Below are positions 47,532-56,608 of a DNA stretch of 64,000 nt, piece after piece. Positions within the stretch are counted from its first letter, which is position 1; each line of letters starts with the position of its first letter. Source of the stretch: Planctomycetaceae bacterium (GTDB taxonomy: Bacteria > Planctomycetota > Planctomycetia > Planctomycetales > Planctomycetaceae); contig JANSXP010000009.1 of assembly GCA_024742875.1 (NCBI GenBank), forward strand, positions 62,001-126,000, given 5' to 3'. Under the pieces are notes generated by a model. The model ran no database searches. It worked only from the letters and a program-made list of their open reading frames with translations, and was not told the DNA's origin. A program made the position numbers and the translations under genes.

Positions 47532-48455
47532 TCAGTTGCCGCGATCGGGTAGCGTAAGAGTGCCGACCAGCTCGCTGATCTGCGAAACCCCTTCCTGCTG
47601 CAGCACGTCAGTGAGTTCTGTCACCAGTTGAGATGACAACTGCGGGTTGTAGAAGTTCGCCGTCCCAATTTGCACGGCCGAAGCGCCCGCCACAAGAAAC
47701 TCCATCACGTCGTCCAGACACTGGATTCCACCGATGCCGATGATCGGGATATCCACCGCCTGCGCCACCTGCCACACGATTCGCAGTGCCAGCGGCTTGA
47801 TGGCCGGTCCACTCAGTCCGCCCAGAACGTTTCCCAGGACAGGCTGACGCTTTTTCCAGTCGATGGCCATTCCCTGAAACGTATTAATCAAAGAGACCGC
47901 ATCGGCGCCGGCATCCGCGACTGCCTGAGCAATAGGAATCACACTTGTGACGTTGGGGGTCAACTTGGCAATCACGGGCAGCGGTCCCGCACTGCAGACC
48001 GTTCGCACCACATCAGCGGCAAGTTCCGGATTGGTTCCAAAGTCGACACCCCCGGAAACGTTGGGGCACGAAATATTCAGTTCCACCGCAGCGACCCCCT
48101 CGGCCGCATTGAGGACCTGAGCCATACGGAGAAATTCGTCATTGGTCTTCGCAGCGATGTTGACGATCACCGCGGTGCCCAGACTGGCCAGGTAAGGCAG
48201 TTTCTCCGCGACAAACTGATCAAACCCATCGTTGTCCAGGCCGATGGAATTTAACATTCCGCTGGCCGTTTCCACGGTTCTCGGCGGCGGATTGCCCGCA
48301 CGGGGAGCGGGCGTCACGGTCTTGGGAATGATTCCGCCAAGTGCGGGGAAGTCGACATACGCCGTCATTTCCCGCGCATAACCAAACGTGCCGGAGGCCA
48401 CGAGAATCGGGTTGTTCAGCGACAGTCGCCGGAGCTTGACGGACAGTGGATTCAT
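47532..48455 (-). CDS. pyrD: Dihydroorotate dehydrogenase, class 1B type
   Basis: 307 residues from the ATG at 48455 ([20 protein letters not shown]); the longer open frame upstream is not family-like. FMN and substrate elements: [42 protein letters not shown] with the catalytic Cys that marks class 1, IAKLTPNV, and [19 protein letters not shown] for the phosphate site. The Cys and length point to class 1B, which works with a PyrK subunit and NAD+; pyrK is not in the window. It makes orotate in pyrimidine synthesis. Confidence 0.95.
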   Translation of the reverse strand: MNPLSVKLRRLSLNNPILVASGTFGYAREMTAYVDFPALGGIIPKTVTPAPRAGNPPPRTVETASGMLNSIGLDNDGFDQFVAEKLPYLASLGTAVIVNIAAKTNDEFLRMAQVLNAAEGVAAVELNISCPNVSGGVDFGTNPELAADVVRTVCSAGPLPVIAKLTPNVTSVIPIAQAVADAGADAVSLINTFQGMAIDWKKRQPVLGNVLGGLSGPAIKPLALRIVWQVAQAVDIPIIGIGGIQCLDDVMEFLVAGASAVQIGTANFYNPQLSSQLVTELTDVLQQEGVSQISELVGTLTLPDRGN

Positions 48456-48601
48456 GAAAGCGATCAGGGAGCGGTGCCAAAAAACGTTCGCCGCAGCATA
48501 GCAGCAATCCGCCGGACAATCACGGCGGCGCACCGCTGCATCAGTTTTTTCCCTCGGGCCAGCGTGACGAATGTGTCGGCTCGCGATTGTCGCTGCCAAC
48601 G

Positions 48602-48651
48602 CAAAACCCGAAGTGTCCAGCGGTCGTTGAACGACCGCCCGACACTTCGGG
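48602..48651 (-). terminator. Terminator of the sigma-factor gene
   Basis: A perfect 11-bp stem (CCCGAAGTGTC/GACACTTCGGG) encloses a second perfect 7-bp stem (CGGTCGT/ACGACCG), 30 bp past the stop of the minus-strand sigma gene. TTTT follows the stem on the minus strand. It separates the sigma gene from pyrD. Confidence 0.8.
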
Positions 48652-48680
48652 CTCGCGGTGGGTCATGGACACTGAAACGA

Positions 48681-49460
48681 TCAGTCGCTGAATTCCGGGC
48701 GACGGCCGTTCAGCTGTTCCTTCAGGCGATTGACAATGCTGGAGTGCATCTGGCTGACCCGTGACTCGGACAGTCCCAGTGTGGTGCCGATTTCCTTCAT
48801 CGTCAGCTCTTCGTAGTAATACAGGATGATGATCAGACGCTCGTTGCGATTCAGGCCTTTGGTGACCACCTTCATCACATCCAGCTTCTGAATGCCGTTG
48901 GTGGGATCTTCGCCCTTGGCATCCTGCAGCACGTCGACTTCACGGACATCCTTATAGCTGTCTGTCTCGTACCATTTCTTATTCAGGCTGACCAGGCCGA
49001 TGGCAGAGGCTTCGGATTTGTGCTTCTCAAATTCCTGGACCGACAGCCCCATTTCCAGGGCCAGTTCGCCGTCGGTGGGCGGCCGTCCGGTCTTGGCCAG
49101 AACGGCCTTCTTGGCCGCCTCCAGTTTGCTGGCCTTGCTCCGCACAAGACGCGGAACCCAGTCCATTGTCCGCAGTTCGTCCAGCATGGCCCCACGAATT
49201 CGCGGAACACAGTACGTTTCGAACTTCACGCCGCGATCCATATCGAACGCCTCGATGGCGTCCATCAGACCGAATACTCCTGCGGACATCAGATCGTTAA
49301 GATCCACACCTTCCGGGAGCTTAGCCCAGACGCGCTCTGCGTTGTATTTCACAAGCGGCAGATATCGTTCCATCAGGCGATTACGCAGCATCTGGTCGGA
49401 CTGGTCCTTCTTGAACGCAATCCATGTATCCAGAATGTCCTCGCTGATCTTGCTAGCCAT
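48681..49460 (-). CDS. RNA polymerase sigma factor, FliA/WhiG type (sigma-28)
   Basis: 259 residues, full length for this group. Region 2 (YLPLVKYNAERVWAKLP, DLNDLMSAGVFGLMDAIEAF, GVKFETYCVPRIRGAMLDEL), region 3 (DWVPRLVRSK, GRPPTDGELALEMGLSVQEF) and region 4 (NERLIIILYYYEELTMKEIG, LGLSESRVSQMHSSIV) are all intact. FliA directs flagellar genes and WhiG sporulation genes; which regulon applies here cannot be told, as no flagellar or chemotaxis gene is in the window. It is followed by a strong terminator and preceded by a 636-bp gap with structured DNA. Confidence 0.95.
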   Translation of the reverse strand: MASKISEDILDTWIAFKKDQSDQMLRNRLMERYLPLVKYNAERVWAKLPEGVDLNDLMSAGVFGLMDAIEAFDMDRGVKFETYCVPRIRGAMLDELRTMDWVPRLVRSKASKLEAAKKAVLAKTGRPPTDGELALEMGLSVQEFEKHKSEASAIGLVSLNKKWYETDSYKDVREVDVLQDAKGEDPTNGIQKLDVMKVVTKGLNRNERLIIILYYYEELTMKEIGTTLGLSESRVSQMHSSIVNRLKEQLNGRRPEFSD

Positions 49461-50096
49461 TCAATCCTCCATGACGAACAGCGACGACTGCGAGGCCGCA
49501 ACGCGCTGTAACGCACGTCATCGGTCTTTGCAGTCAGGTCGATCCAGTAAAACCACTACAAACAGCATTCGGACTTGCAGAAATCCGAAGTCAGCACACT
49601 TCCCGCAAAACATGCTGGAGGAGCGTTTGCCTGTGGGCGCGAATCGTCCCGTTCGTGTCCGAAATTTCCTCAGTATCTTTGTTCCAGACAGCCTCACGAA
49701 TCCCGGTTGCCCAAGGGCCGCTGCGATCCCGCATGTGAGGTTTGCCGTCTCTCGAATGCTTCCTGGCGTTCGATCCATTCAGGCTGACCCAAGGTCGTCC
49801 TGGCGAGCAACACTTACCTTCAATCGCTTCCTGCGTTGAACACAACTGTTGCTCGCGGGGGTTTGATACCGGTTCAAAAAAGTGGTCGCAAGACGGATGG
49901 AACCAACAAATTCCACCTTTTCTGCGACGCCGAATGGGTTCGGCACATTTAACCGGACACATGGGAGTGTGTCGGCAGAAAAGGGGGCAACACGTGTTTT
50001 CAGGCGTTCCAAACCGCCCTGCAAGATGCACAAATTGCAGGTAGAACCCCCGAGAGCCGCAGACAGCCGCGGGCTCCGTGTCCCCATCAGCGGTGA
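49461..50096. other. Long intergenic region rich in inverted repeats
   Basis: Lies between a sugar isomerase gene and the sigma-factor gene, both minus. The part at 49803-50041 folds well (listed as a candidate RNA). A separate perfect 6-bp hairpin TTCGGA/TCCGAA with a 10-nt loop is at 49568-49589. At 50054-50078 an imperfect stem follows the isomerase stop and may end its transcript. Frames of up to 146 codons on either strand lack protein-like features. Confidence 0.5.
49803..50041. ncRNA. Candidate structured RNA
   Basis: A set of pairings seen by eye. P1: GCGAGCAACA (49803-49812) with TGTTGCTCGC (49847-49856), perfect 10 bp, enclosing CAAtCGC/GCGTTG (49821-49838, one bulge). P2: GGTTC (49871-49875) with GAACC (49900-49904), enclosing GTC-GCAA-GAC, a GNRA-type loop. 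P3: CCTTTTCTGC (49916-49925) with GCAGAAAAGG (49975-49984), perfect 10 bp. P3 encloses P4, GCCGAA/TTCGGC (49929-49944), and P5, GACACA/TGTGTC (49956-49973), as a three-way junction; both loops start TGGG. P6: CCTGCAA/TTGCAGG (50018-50041), perfect 7 bp. The GNRA loop favours the plus strand, opposite to both neighbours. It does not match RNase P, tmRNA or SRP RNA by their best-known motifs. Confidence 0.45.
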
Positions 50097-51017
50097 TCAG
50101 ACATCGCAGACCATCGCCGCGTGTCGCAGCGCGAGCACGGGATCGTCCCAGGTCGGAATGAACTCCTGCGCCACGTACAGATCAAACCCGGTTGCCAGAA
50201 TGGCCTTCATGACAGCCGGATAGTTAATCTCCTGCGTGTCATCCAGCTCTTTGCGGCCCGGGTTTCCTGCGGTGTGGTAATGTCCAATCCAGGGGTGAAA
50301 CTCGCGAATACGGCGGATGACGTCGCCGTTCATAATCTGCACATGATAGACGTCAAACAGCAGCTTAAAGCGGGGACTGTCCATGCGACGCACCAGATCA
50401 ACGCATCGTTCGACGTCGTCGCCAAAATAGCCCGGGTGCCCTTTCATCGGGTGAGAGTCGTCCCGGGAATTCAAATGCTCCAGCACAATGGTCACGCCTT
50501 TTTCCTCAGCGTAGCCAATGACCTGCTTCCAGCAGTCCAGACAGTTTTGCTCGGCAACCGCCTGGGCCATGCCCGCCACGCTCATGCCCGTGAATGTAAT
50601 CACGCTGGGCGCCTTGAATTTGACGGCGGTATCGATGGACTGACGCAGTTTGGCGATGCACTCGGCGTGATTCGCCCGATCAGCCGGCCCTTTGGCGAAG
50701 CCGTGGCTGCTCACCAGAGAAATCTTCAGGCCGGCCTTCACCGCCTCGGGGTAAAACTTCGGATCAATTCCCTCAATGGCCTCCAGGCCAATATCAGCAC
50801 AGTGCCGGATCAACTCGGGGACTGGCATGGGCTTAAAGCACCAGCCCATGACCGACTGGCGGATTCTGCCGTTTTTGATCTTAAAGTCGGCAGGCGTGCG
50901 AGACTGTTCAATCTGAGCGGCGTTGGCCGCGGAGCCACCGAGGCTGCCTGTGGCGGCGGCACTGGCCGCCAGTCCGGCGGAGAGAAGCTGGCGGCGGGAA
51001 AGGGAAGGTGAAGACAT
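50097..51017 (-). CDS. Sugar phosphate isomerase/epimerase-type TIM-barrel protein
   Basis: 306 residues from the ATG at 51017, which begins a Tat-like signal (LSRRQLLSAGLAASAAATGS). The xylose-isomerase-like barrel resembles hydroxypyruvate isomerase: RQSVMGWCFKPMPVPELIRH, IGLEAIEGID, VTIVLEHLNSRDD with the metal Glu, FKLLFDVYHVQIMNGDV with Asp and His, GHYHTAGNPGRKEL and LYVAQEFIPTWDD with the last Glu. All four expected metal ligands are present, so it should be active. An exported sugar isomerase is typical for planctomycetes. The reading frame is open further upstream but across the rpsD terminator, so the longer start is not credible. Confidence 0.9.
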   Translation of the reverse strand: MSSPSLSRRQLLSAGLAASAAATGSLGGSAANAAQIEQSRTPADFKIKNGRIRQSVMGWCFKPMPVPELIRHCADIGLEAIEGIDPKFYPEAVKAGLKISLVSSHGFAKGPADRANHAECIAKLRQSIDTAVKFKAPSVITFTGMSVAGMAQAVAEQNCLDCWKQVIGYAEEKGVTIVLEHLNSRDDSHPMKGHPGYFGDDVERCVDLVRRMDSPRFKLLFDVYHVQIMNGDVIRRIREFHPWIGHYHTAGNPGRKELDDTQEINYPAVMKAILATGFDLYVAQEFIPTWDDPVLALRHAAMVCDV

Positions 51018-51154
51018 AGCGGACCCCCAGTGCAGTCGCGAAAAAAACGGCCAATGAAGCGTGGAGCCGGTGGAAGCCGCACCAGCGCGGACGCCATTTG
51101 TAGGCACTTCGTTCGGCAGAAAAAAGCGACCGGCACGCGAGCACGGCAGGGCGC

Positions 51155-51186
51155 ATAAAAAACCGTCGACCGGAAGGCCGACGGTT
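51155..51186 (-). terminator. Rho-independent terminator of rpsD
   Basis: On the minus strand AACCGTCG and CGACGGTT form a stem, with GG/CC added around a one-base mismatch and a 4-nt loop, followed by a run of six T. It starts 45 bp after the rpsD stop. This is the cleanest intrinsic terminator in the window. Confidence 0.9.
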
Positions 51187-51230
51187 GATCGCAATTGGAC
51201 GGACTGCCGTGGCAATCCGGCACCCACGGT

Positions 51231-51839
51231 TTAGCGAGACAGGAACGCCACAACCATGTTGGCATCAACGTGAACGCTGACGTCGTCGTAAGTTGGCTTC
51301 GTGGTCACGATGGCAGAAAAATTGCTGTCATCGAAGTTGATCCACTCGGTGGGAACAACCGTCATGGACTCACGAATCGCCGTGTACAGTTTTTGAATGT
51401 TGGGACGCTTTCGCAGCGTGATGACATCGCCGGGGCGAACCATGATACCCGGCTTGTCGACCGTGATACCGTTCAGCTGGAAGTGGCGATGAACGATTCC
51501 CTGACGAGCCTGTGGGCGGGTCAGGGTGTAGCCAGCGCGACGAACCACGTTGTCCAGGCGACATTCGCAGATCACGAGCAGCTGCTCACCGGTGTTGCCT
51601 TTGGTGCGGCGGGCTTTGTTGAAGTACCGGTTCAGCTGACGGTCACGCAGACCGTAATGGAATTTGATCTTCTGTTTTTCTGCCAGACCCAGACCGTAGT
51701 TGGTGGGTTTTTTGCGGCGTTTGTGCATGCCGGGCGGGAACTCTTTGCGTTCCAGCGCCTTGATGGCTCCGGCAGATTCGTAAACATTGACGCCCAGGCG
51801 TCGGTTGATGCGGCCTTTTGGCCCTGTGTAACGTCCCAT
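51231..51839 (-). CDS. rpsD: 30S ribosomal protein S4
   Basis: 202 residues from the ATG at 51839 (MGRYTGPKGRINRRLG); an in-frame GTG six codons earlier is possible. S4 features are complete: RKEFPPGMHKRRKKPTNYGL, LAEKQKIKFHYGLRDRQL, and the S4 RNA-binding fold RLDNVVRRAGYTLTRPQARQ, IVHRHFQLNGITVDKPGIMV. It lacks the N-terminal zinc-binding Cys residues, so it is the zinc-free form. S4 nucleates 30S assembly. It stands alone with its own terminator, not in an alpha operon. A perfect 8-bp inverted repeat about 100 bp upstream (51940-51960) might serve autoregulation. Confidence 0.97.
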   Translation of the reverse strand: MGRYTGPKGRINRRLGVNVYESAGAIKALERKEFPPGMHKRRKKPTNYGLGLAEKQKIKFHYGLRDRQLNRYFNKARRTKGNTGEQLLVICECRLDNVVRRAGYTLTRPQARQGIVHRHFQLNGITVDKPGIMVRPGDVITLRKRPNIQKLYTAIRESMTVVPTEWINFDDSNFSAIVTTKPTYDDVSVHVDANMVVAFLSR

Positions 51840-52479
51840 TCGAGTGATGAACTCCACAACGTGTGTTTGACTCTATACCACCACAGTACAACACATACCG
51901 GGCCGTCGTCCCTTGCGGCAGTTGGCCGCGCCGACAGGCAATTTGTCTGAGCGACAAATTACGTACAGAGAAGAGTGTGAACCGGGGGAGGCAGCTTTCC
52001 GAGATCGCTCACAGGTGTCGCCTGTGGGCGATGCCCAATCAGCTCCGAATTTGCCGTCACGTCTGATGCCAGCTTGATGGCGTCAGATTTCGGCGGTTCC
52101 TCGCCCTAAGTCACAAGCGTGCAAAGGTTATCGACGAACCTTCACACCTTCAACAGCACGATCGCCGGCCCGACCAGAATTCCGATAATCCGGGGCCGGA
52201 TCACGCCACGACCTGCCATTGGCCGACCATCAGCGAGCGAGTCACGGGCCACCACTCCCTCACATCGACGCAGAAAAGGAGGGCGAATCAGGCAGCAAAA
52301 CAGGGAGAATTGCCGCGATATCCGAAAGACACAGCCCCCAAGACGCCCGATTTTGCAGTTCAGGGGGAATTCTCGCGTGTTGCTGTGGCCCATGGTTGTT
52401 GTCATTCGTACAGAATTTCAGAATAGAAGTCGGGCCGGCGTCGATGGACTTTGAATCGTCAACATCAGGAATAATGAGT
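51840..52479. other. Divergent intergenic region rich in hairpins
   Basis: Lies between rpsD (minus) and the LRR lipoprotein gene (plus). It contains AATTTGTC/GACAAATT with a 5-nt loop (51940-51960), the 12-bp stem at 52004-52032, AAGGTT/AACCTT with a 7-nt loop (52124-52142) and CCGGCCC/GGGCCGG with a 21-nt loop (52165-52199). The end carries AGGA at 52467, the ribosome site of the LRR gene. No gene was recognised. Confidence 0.5.
52004..52032 (+). other. Strong 12-bp hairpin
   Basis: ATCGCTCACAGG pairs with CCTGTGGGCGAT over 12 bp with one T-G wobble around loop TGTCG. In RNA the wobble pairs only when the plus strand is transcribed; the minus-strand RNA would have an A-C mismatch. No T-run follows. 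Confidence 0.5.
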
Positions 52480-53697
52480 ATGCGAGATTTCCGCTTCCGC
52501 GCAGGCCAGATGGCCCTCGCCGGGTTGTTGTCCGCTTTCGGTGTCTTCGCGATTGCTGGATGTGAGCAACTGGAAGATGCGGTCGACGACGTCACGTCCA
52601 GCGACGACACGCCGCCTGCCACCGATTCAGTCGAATCTGGACCGCCGGTCGCAGAGCCCGCCCCCGTCACGCCGGAACCGCCCCGACTGGTGGCCGCAGA
52701 TCTGATCGCGGCTTTCGAATCGCTCAGCCCGGAGCAGATTGATGATTCTGCACTGGCCGCTGTAGCCCAAACGCCGGAATCCGCAGCCGCCGTCACGGTA
52801 GTTGATTCCGCCAATCCGACGGCAGTCACCGGGGCAGGGCTGCAGACTCTGACAAAACTGCCCAATTTGCACACGTTGATCCTGAACGGGAATACGATGG
52901 CGGCCTCAGACTGGAACACGGTGGGACAGCTGAGTGGCCTGCGATATCTGGAGGTACGAGGGACCGCAGTGGATGACAATGTGGTTGCCGCATGGAAGGA
53001 TCTGAACGAACTGCAGTCTGCTAACCTGTCGGGCACGCAGATTACGGCGGCTGCGGGACCAGCGCTGGCGGCGCTCACTGCAGTGACAGATCTGGAACTG
53101 GCGAGCACTCGCATCGACGATTCCACCATTGCGGCGATTGCCTCGTTACCAATTCGCTCGCTCAATCTCTCCCGGTGTCGCATCACCGGTGCGAGCATGT
53201 CAAAAATCGGGTCATTTGAAGGGCTGGAGGAGCTGGATCTGTCGTTCACTCAAATGCTGGGCGGAGACTTCAAGGGCATCAACCGATCGAAAATCCGCAG
53301 GTTGAACGTTGGCGAGACGAATTTTGGGATCGACGGTTTTGTGGCCATCAAGGGCATGAGGGAGCTGGAGGAACTCAACGTCTATCGCGCGGGGCTGGTC
53401 GATCACACCAAATGCAATGTTTTCAAGACGATGCCCCGACTCCGCGTGCTGAACGCGGGAGGCAATCAGCTGACCAACGCGGGCCTGAAAGTCTTCTTCA
53501 AGGGCCATCGCTCTCTGGAAGAGTTGCAACTGCTCAACTGCAAAGCGATTTCCGACGCCGGCCTGGCGGAACTGGTGGGTGTGAAGACCCTGAAAGTCCT
53601 CAACCTGTCCAACACCTCCTGCACGCAGGCGGGCGCGACAGCGCTGAAACAGCGACTTCCGGAATGCCGGATCGTGACGAACGACGGCACTTTCTAA
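52480..53697 (+). CDS. Leucine-rich-repeat lipoprotein
   Basis: 405 residues. The start was set at the ATG at 52480 because AGGA lies nine bases upstream; an ATG at 52474 is only three bases from it. A lipoprotein signal ends FGVFAIAGC. A Pro/Glu/Asp-rich linker (about 35-75) is followed by about ten irregular LRRs: LPNLHTLILNGNTM, LSGLRYLEVRGTAV, LNELQSANLSGTQI, LTAVTDLELASTRI, LPIRSLNLSRCRI, FEGLEELDLSFTQM, and so on to VKTLKVLNLSNTSC. The repeats are of the cysteine-containing/RI-like sort common in planctomycetes. It probably binds a protein or glycan at the cell surface; the partner is unknown. Confidence 0.87.
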   Translation: MRDFRFRAGQMALAGLLSAFGVFAIAGCEQLEDAVDDVTSSDDTPPATDSVESGPPVAEPAPVTPEPPRLVAADLIAAFESLSPEQIDDSALAAVAQTPESAAAVTVVDSANPTAVTGAGLQTLTKLPNLHTLILNGNTMAASDWNTVGQLSGLRYLEVRGTAVDDNVVAAWKDLNELQSANLSGTQITAAAGPALAALTAVTDLELASTRIDDSTIAAIASLPIRSLNLSRCRITGASMSKIGSFEGLEELDLSFTQMLGGDFKGINRSKIRRLNVGETNFGIDGFVAIKGMRELEELNVYRAGLVDHTKCNVFKTMPRLRVLNAGGNQLTNAGLKVFFKGHRSLEELQLLNCKAISDAGLAELVGVKTLKVLNLSNTSCTQAGATALKQRLPECRIVTNDGTF

Positions 53698-53950
53698 CGG
53701 GTGCCTGCCCGGCGCTTAGTGGTGGCTGTCCGGTGGCCGGATCATGCGGCAGCCGGGGCTGAACGTTTTCCGGCCAGAAGTCCCGTCAGAAGAGACTCCT
53801 GACCTCGCTGACTCCCGGAAGTCGATTTCGCGGGTCGCAATGCGACTTTGGGAATCGCTGCTGATTGACAGACGCCGTTGCGGGGCAATAATCCCGGTTC
53901 GCATATTTTTGACGAATCGAGCCGGGATAACGGCCGATCGGAGTAAGACC

Positions 53951-54754
53951 GTGTCGCCGCTGAAGAAGAAAATCCCACTCTACACGACCCCCGAAGAAAT
54001 CGAGGGGTTGAAAGCGGCATCACGCTTCAACGCCGGATTGCTGGACGTGATTCGCCCCCACGTGAAGGCAGGGGTCACAACCAACGAACTGGACAGGATC
54101 GCCGACGAGTATACGCGCGATCATGGTCACACCCCCGCTTGCCTGGGATACCACGGATATCCCAAATCCATCTGCACCAGCATCAATGAGGTCGTTTGCC
54201 ACGGGATTCCGGACGACACGCAGCTGCAGGATGGCGACATCGTCAATGTCGATCTGACCACCATTGTGGACGGCTGGTACGGCGACCAGTCGGAGACGTT
54301 TCTCATTGGTGAAGTCAGCACAGAGGCTCGCAAGCTCGTTCAGACGACCTTCGAAGCACTGTTTGTTGGAATTCACGCGGCCCTGCCGGGACGCCCTGTC
54401 AGCCTGATCGGCCGCGCTATTCAGGCGTTTGCTCAGGAGGCCGGCTACTCCGTCGTTCGTGAATATCAGGGACATGGGATCGGCCAGCAGTTTCATCAGG
54501 ATCCTGGGATCCCTCACTTCCCCACGTTAACATCGAATCGTGATCTGCTGAATCCGGGCACCTGTTTTACAGTCGAACCCATGTTGAACATTGGTGGCTG
54601 GAAGACCAAGCTCGACAAGTCCGACGGCTGGACCGTTCGCACAATGGATCGGGCTCTTTCCGCGCAGTTTGAGCACACGATTCTGATGACCGAGGACGGC
54701 CCGGAAATCCTCACAGGAACGCAGGACGGACCTCAGGAAGGTCATCGATTCTGA
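53951..54754 (+). CDS. map: Methionine aminopeptidase, type I
   Basis: 267 residues from the GTG at 53951 ([20 protein letters not shown]), which has GGAG nine bases upstream. The pita-bread fold ligands are all visible: [16 protein letters not shown] (two Asp), [11 protein letters not shown] (His), FTVEPML (Glu) and FEHTILM (Glu), plus [12 protein letters not shown]. It removes the initiator Met from new proteins. Unlike in many bacteria it is not next to secY or adk. A longer frame from 53744 adds 69 unrelated residues. Confidence 0.96.
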   Translation: MSPLKKKIPLYTTPEEIEGLKAASRFNAGLLDVIRPHVKAGVTTNELDRIADEYTRDHGHTPACLGYHGYPKSICTSINEVVCHGIPDDTQLQDGDIVNVDLTTIVDGWYGDQSETFLIGEVSTEARKLVQTTFEALFVGIHAALPGRPVSLIGRAIQAFAQEAGYSVVREYQGHGIGQQFHQDPGIPHFPTLTSNRDLLNPGTCFTVEPMLNIGGWKTKLDKSDGWTVRTMDRALSAQFEHTILMTEDGPEILTGTQDGPQEGHRF

Positions 54755-55061
54755 AGCCCGACGCTGTGGACCTCACCACGGCAACGTCAGGGCAACGTCA
54801 GGGCGATGTTGAGGCGGCGGATTCGCGGCGGATTTGCAGCGAATCCTCGCAGACGGGCAACGGATTCGCCCGGGCAGTTTGGCATTGGCGGCCATGAAAC
54901 TGCGACCAGATGATGGAAAAACGACTTCCGGATCATGGAATTCGAGTGCCAATATGGCGTGGATTCGCCGTTGCCCTGGAACCCCTCGCGGCATGCATTA
55001 GACTGCGGGGTCTGGATTTTCGGGGCCACGCCGATTTCTTCGGCCAACAAATCATCGATCC
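54755..55061. other. Intergenic with a short tandem repeat
   Basis: Two perfect 11-bp copies of GCAACGTCAGG lie at 54781-54802, followed by a diverged third start. A GGCGGATT repeat pair follows near 54816-54836. Nothing else was recognised between map and the PQQ-repeat gene. Confidence 0.45.
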
Positions 55062-56306
55062 ATGCGCACACGACTCACAGCTGTTTTGGTGTTCACCAGT
55101 TCTCTGACCGCCACGGCCGGTGACTGGACGGAGTTCCGGGGCCCCCAGGGCGACGGACACTCCACGGCGATCAATTTGCCGCGTCAATGGAGCGAAACCG
55201 AAAACGTGACGTGGAAGTCCGCCATCGAAGGCACTGGGTGGTCTTCACCGGTGACGGCCGGGGATCAGATATTCCTGACCACAGCCGTCCCGGTCGCCGA
55301 AGAGGATCGGCACGACCTGAAAGTCGTGTGTCTGTCAGCAGCGGACGGCCAGCGTATCTGGACAACCACCGTTTTCCAGCAGGACGATGGTGCGGTCGAA
55401 ATGCACCGTAAGAACAGCCCGGCGAGTGCCACGCCCATTGTGGAAGGCGATTTTCTCTATGTGCATTTCGGCTCACAGGGAACCGCCTGCCTGGATTTGT
55501 CGGGCAAAGTCATCTGGAAAAACGACACACTGAAGTACAAGTCCCAGCACGGCAACGGAGGCTGTCCGGCCATCGCTCAGCAGACAATGATCATCTGCTG
55601 CGACGGACGCGACGCGAGATTTGTCGTGGGACTGGACAAGACCACGGGCAGGCAGATCTGGCGGACCGAACGCGAGTTATCGCCATCACGCGGATTCAGC
55701 TTTTGCACGCCCACACTGATCAAAGTCGATGGCCAGTGGCAGGCCGTCTGCCCGGGCAGCGGTGGCGTGTGGGCCTATGATCCAGCCACCGGTCGGCAGA
55801 TCTGGCGTGTGGCCTATGGAGAAGGCTACTCTGTGGTTCCACGGCCCATCTTTGCTCATGGCCTGATCTATGTCTGCAGTGGCTTCGGTGACAGTCAGGT
55901 GTTCGCGATTGACCCCAGTGGCACGGGCGACATCACCCAGACCCACGTGAAGTGGCAGTCCAAAAAGGGCATCCCCAAGTCCCCGTCCCTGCTGATTGTG
56001 GGACAGGAACTGTACATGGTGGATGATCGGGGCATTGCCAGTTGCCGGGACGCATTGAGCGGTGAAATTCACTGGCAGGAACGATTCCCCGGAGCTTTCT
56101 CTGCTTCACCGTCTTTTGCTGATGGAGTGATTTACTTCCAGAACGAAACGGGCGAGACCACGGTGATCAAGCCGGGCCAGACGTTTCAGCTCGTCGGCCG
56201 CAACAGTCTGGGTGACGGCAAACTGCGGACGTTCGCCTCGTTTGCCTTCATCGACAACAGCATTCTGCTGCGAAACGAAACCTACGTGTATCGACTAACC
56301 AAATAA
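55062..56306 (+). CDS. Secreted PQQ-repeat beta-propeller protein (BamB-like fold)
   Basis: 414 residues with a short signal peptide (MRTRLTAVLVFTSSLTATAG). Repeated propeller blades carry the quinoprotein-like pattern: WTEFRGPQGDGHST, ENVTWKSAIEGTGWSSPVTA, VVCLSAADGQRIWTTTVF, ACLDLSGKVIWKNDTLKY, VVGLDKTTGRQIWRTEREL, VWAYDPATGRQIWRVAYGEG and ASCRDALSGEIHWQERFPGA. Such proteins are widespread in planctomycetes next to many different genes. The blades lack clear PQQ-binding residues, so it may be a binding or scaffold protein, not an enzyme. Confidence 0.9.
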   Translation: MRTRLTAVLVFTSSLTATAGDWTEFRGPQGDGHSTAINLPRQWSETENVTWKSAIEGTGWSSPVTAGDQIFLTTAVPVAEEDRHDLKVVCLSAADGQRIWTTTVFQQDDGAVEMHRKNSPASATPIVEGDFLYVHFGSQGTACLDLSGKVIWKNDTLKYKSQHGNGGCPAIAQQTMIICCDGRDARFVVGLDKTTGRQIWRTERELSPSRGFSFCTPTLIKVDGQWQAVCPGSGGVWAYDPATGRQIWRVAYGEGYSVVPRPIFAHGLIYVCSGFGDSQVFAIDPSGTGDITQTHVKWQSKKGIPKSPSLLIVGQELYMVDDRGIASCRDALSGEIHWQERFPGAFSASPSFADGVIYFQNETGETTVIKPGQTFQLVGRNSLGDGKLRTFASFAFIDNSILLRNETYVYRLTK

Positions 56307-56608
56307 ACCAGACGGCTGCGGGAAGGTCGGCGGTTTGATGTCGGCGGAAATCGGCCCATCAAATGGGTTGTCCCCTGCGACGGAAACGGTCGATACGTCA
56401 ACGAAGTCCGGCACCGATCCTTTTCCGACAGGTGGTGTCTGACAACACGTTTCCGGGACCGGGCCAGACAAGTCCGGCAGCAATGACAGGTCCATGGACA
56501 TCGTTGCAGCACTGTGCCGGAGATTTACAATTCGCCACGCCAAAGACGGGGCGACAACACCGGGTCGCTGCCCCCAGCAGGGACCGCCATTTAGAAAGTG
56601 AAGTTTCG
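56307..56608. other. Intergenic upstream of glyS
   Basis: Contains a perfect 5-bp hairpin CCCAT/ATGGG near 56356-56368, perhaps ending the upstream transcript. No T-box elements were seen in front of the synthetase gene. Confidence 0.35.

Noticed and set aside
49650-49720. Minus-strand GAGGAAATTTCGGAC, faintly like the conserved start of RNase P RNA
   Set aside because: The match to the P4 consensus is partial and the other universally conserved RNase P blocks are missing from the region.
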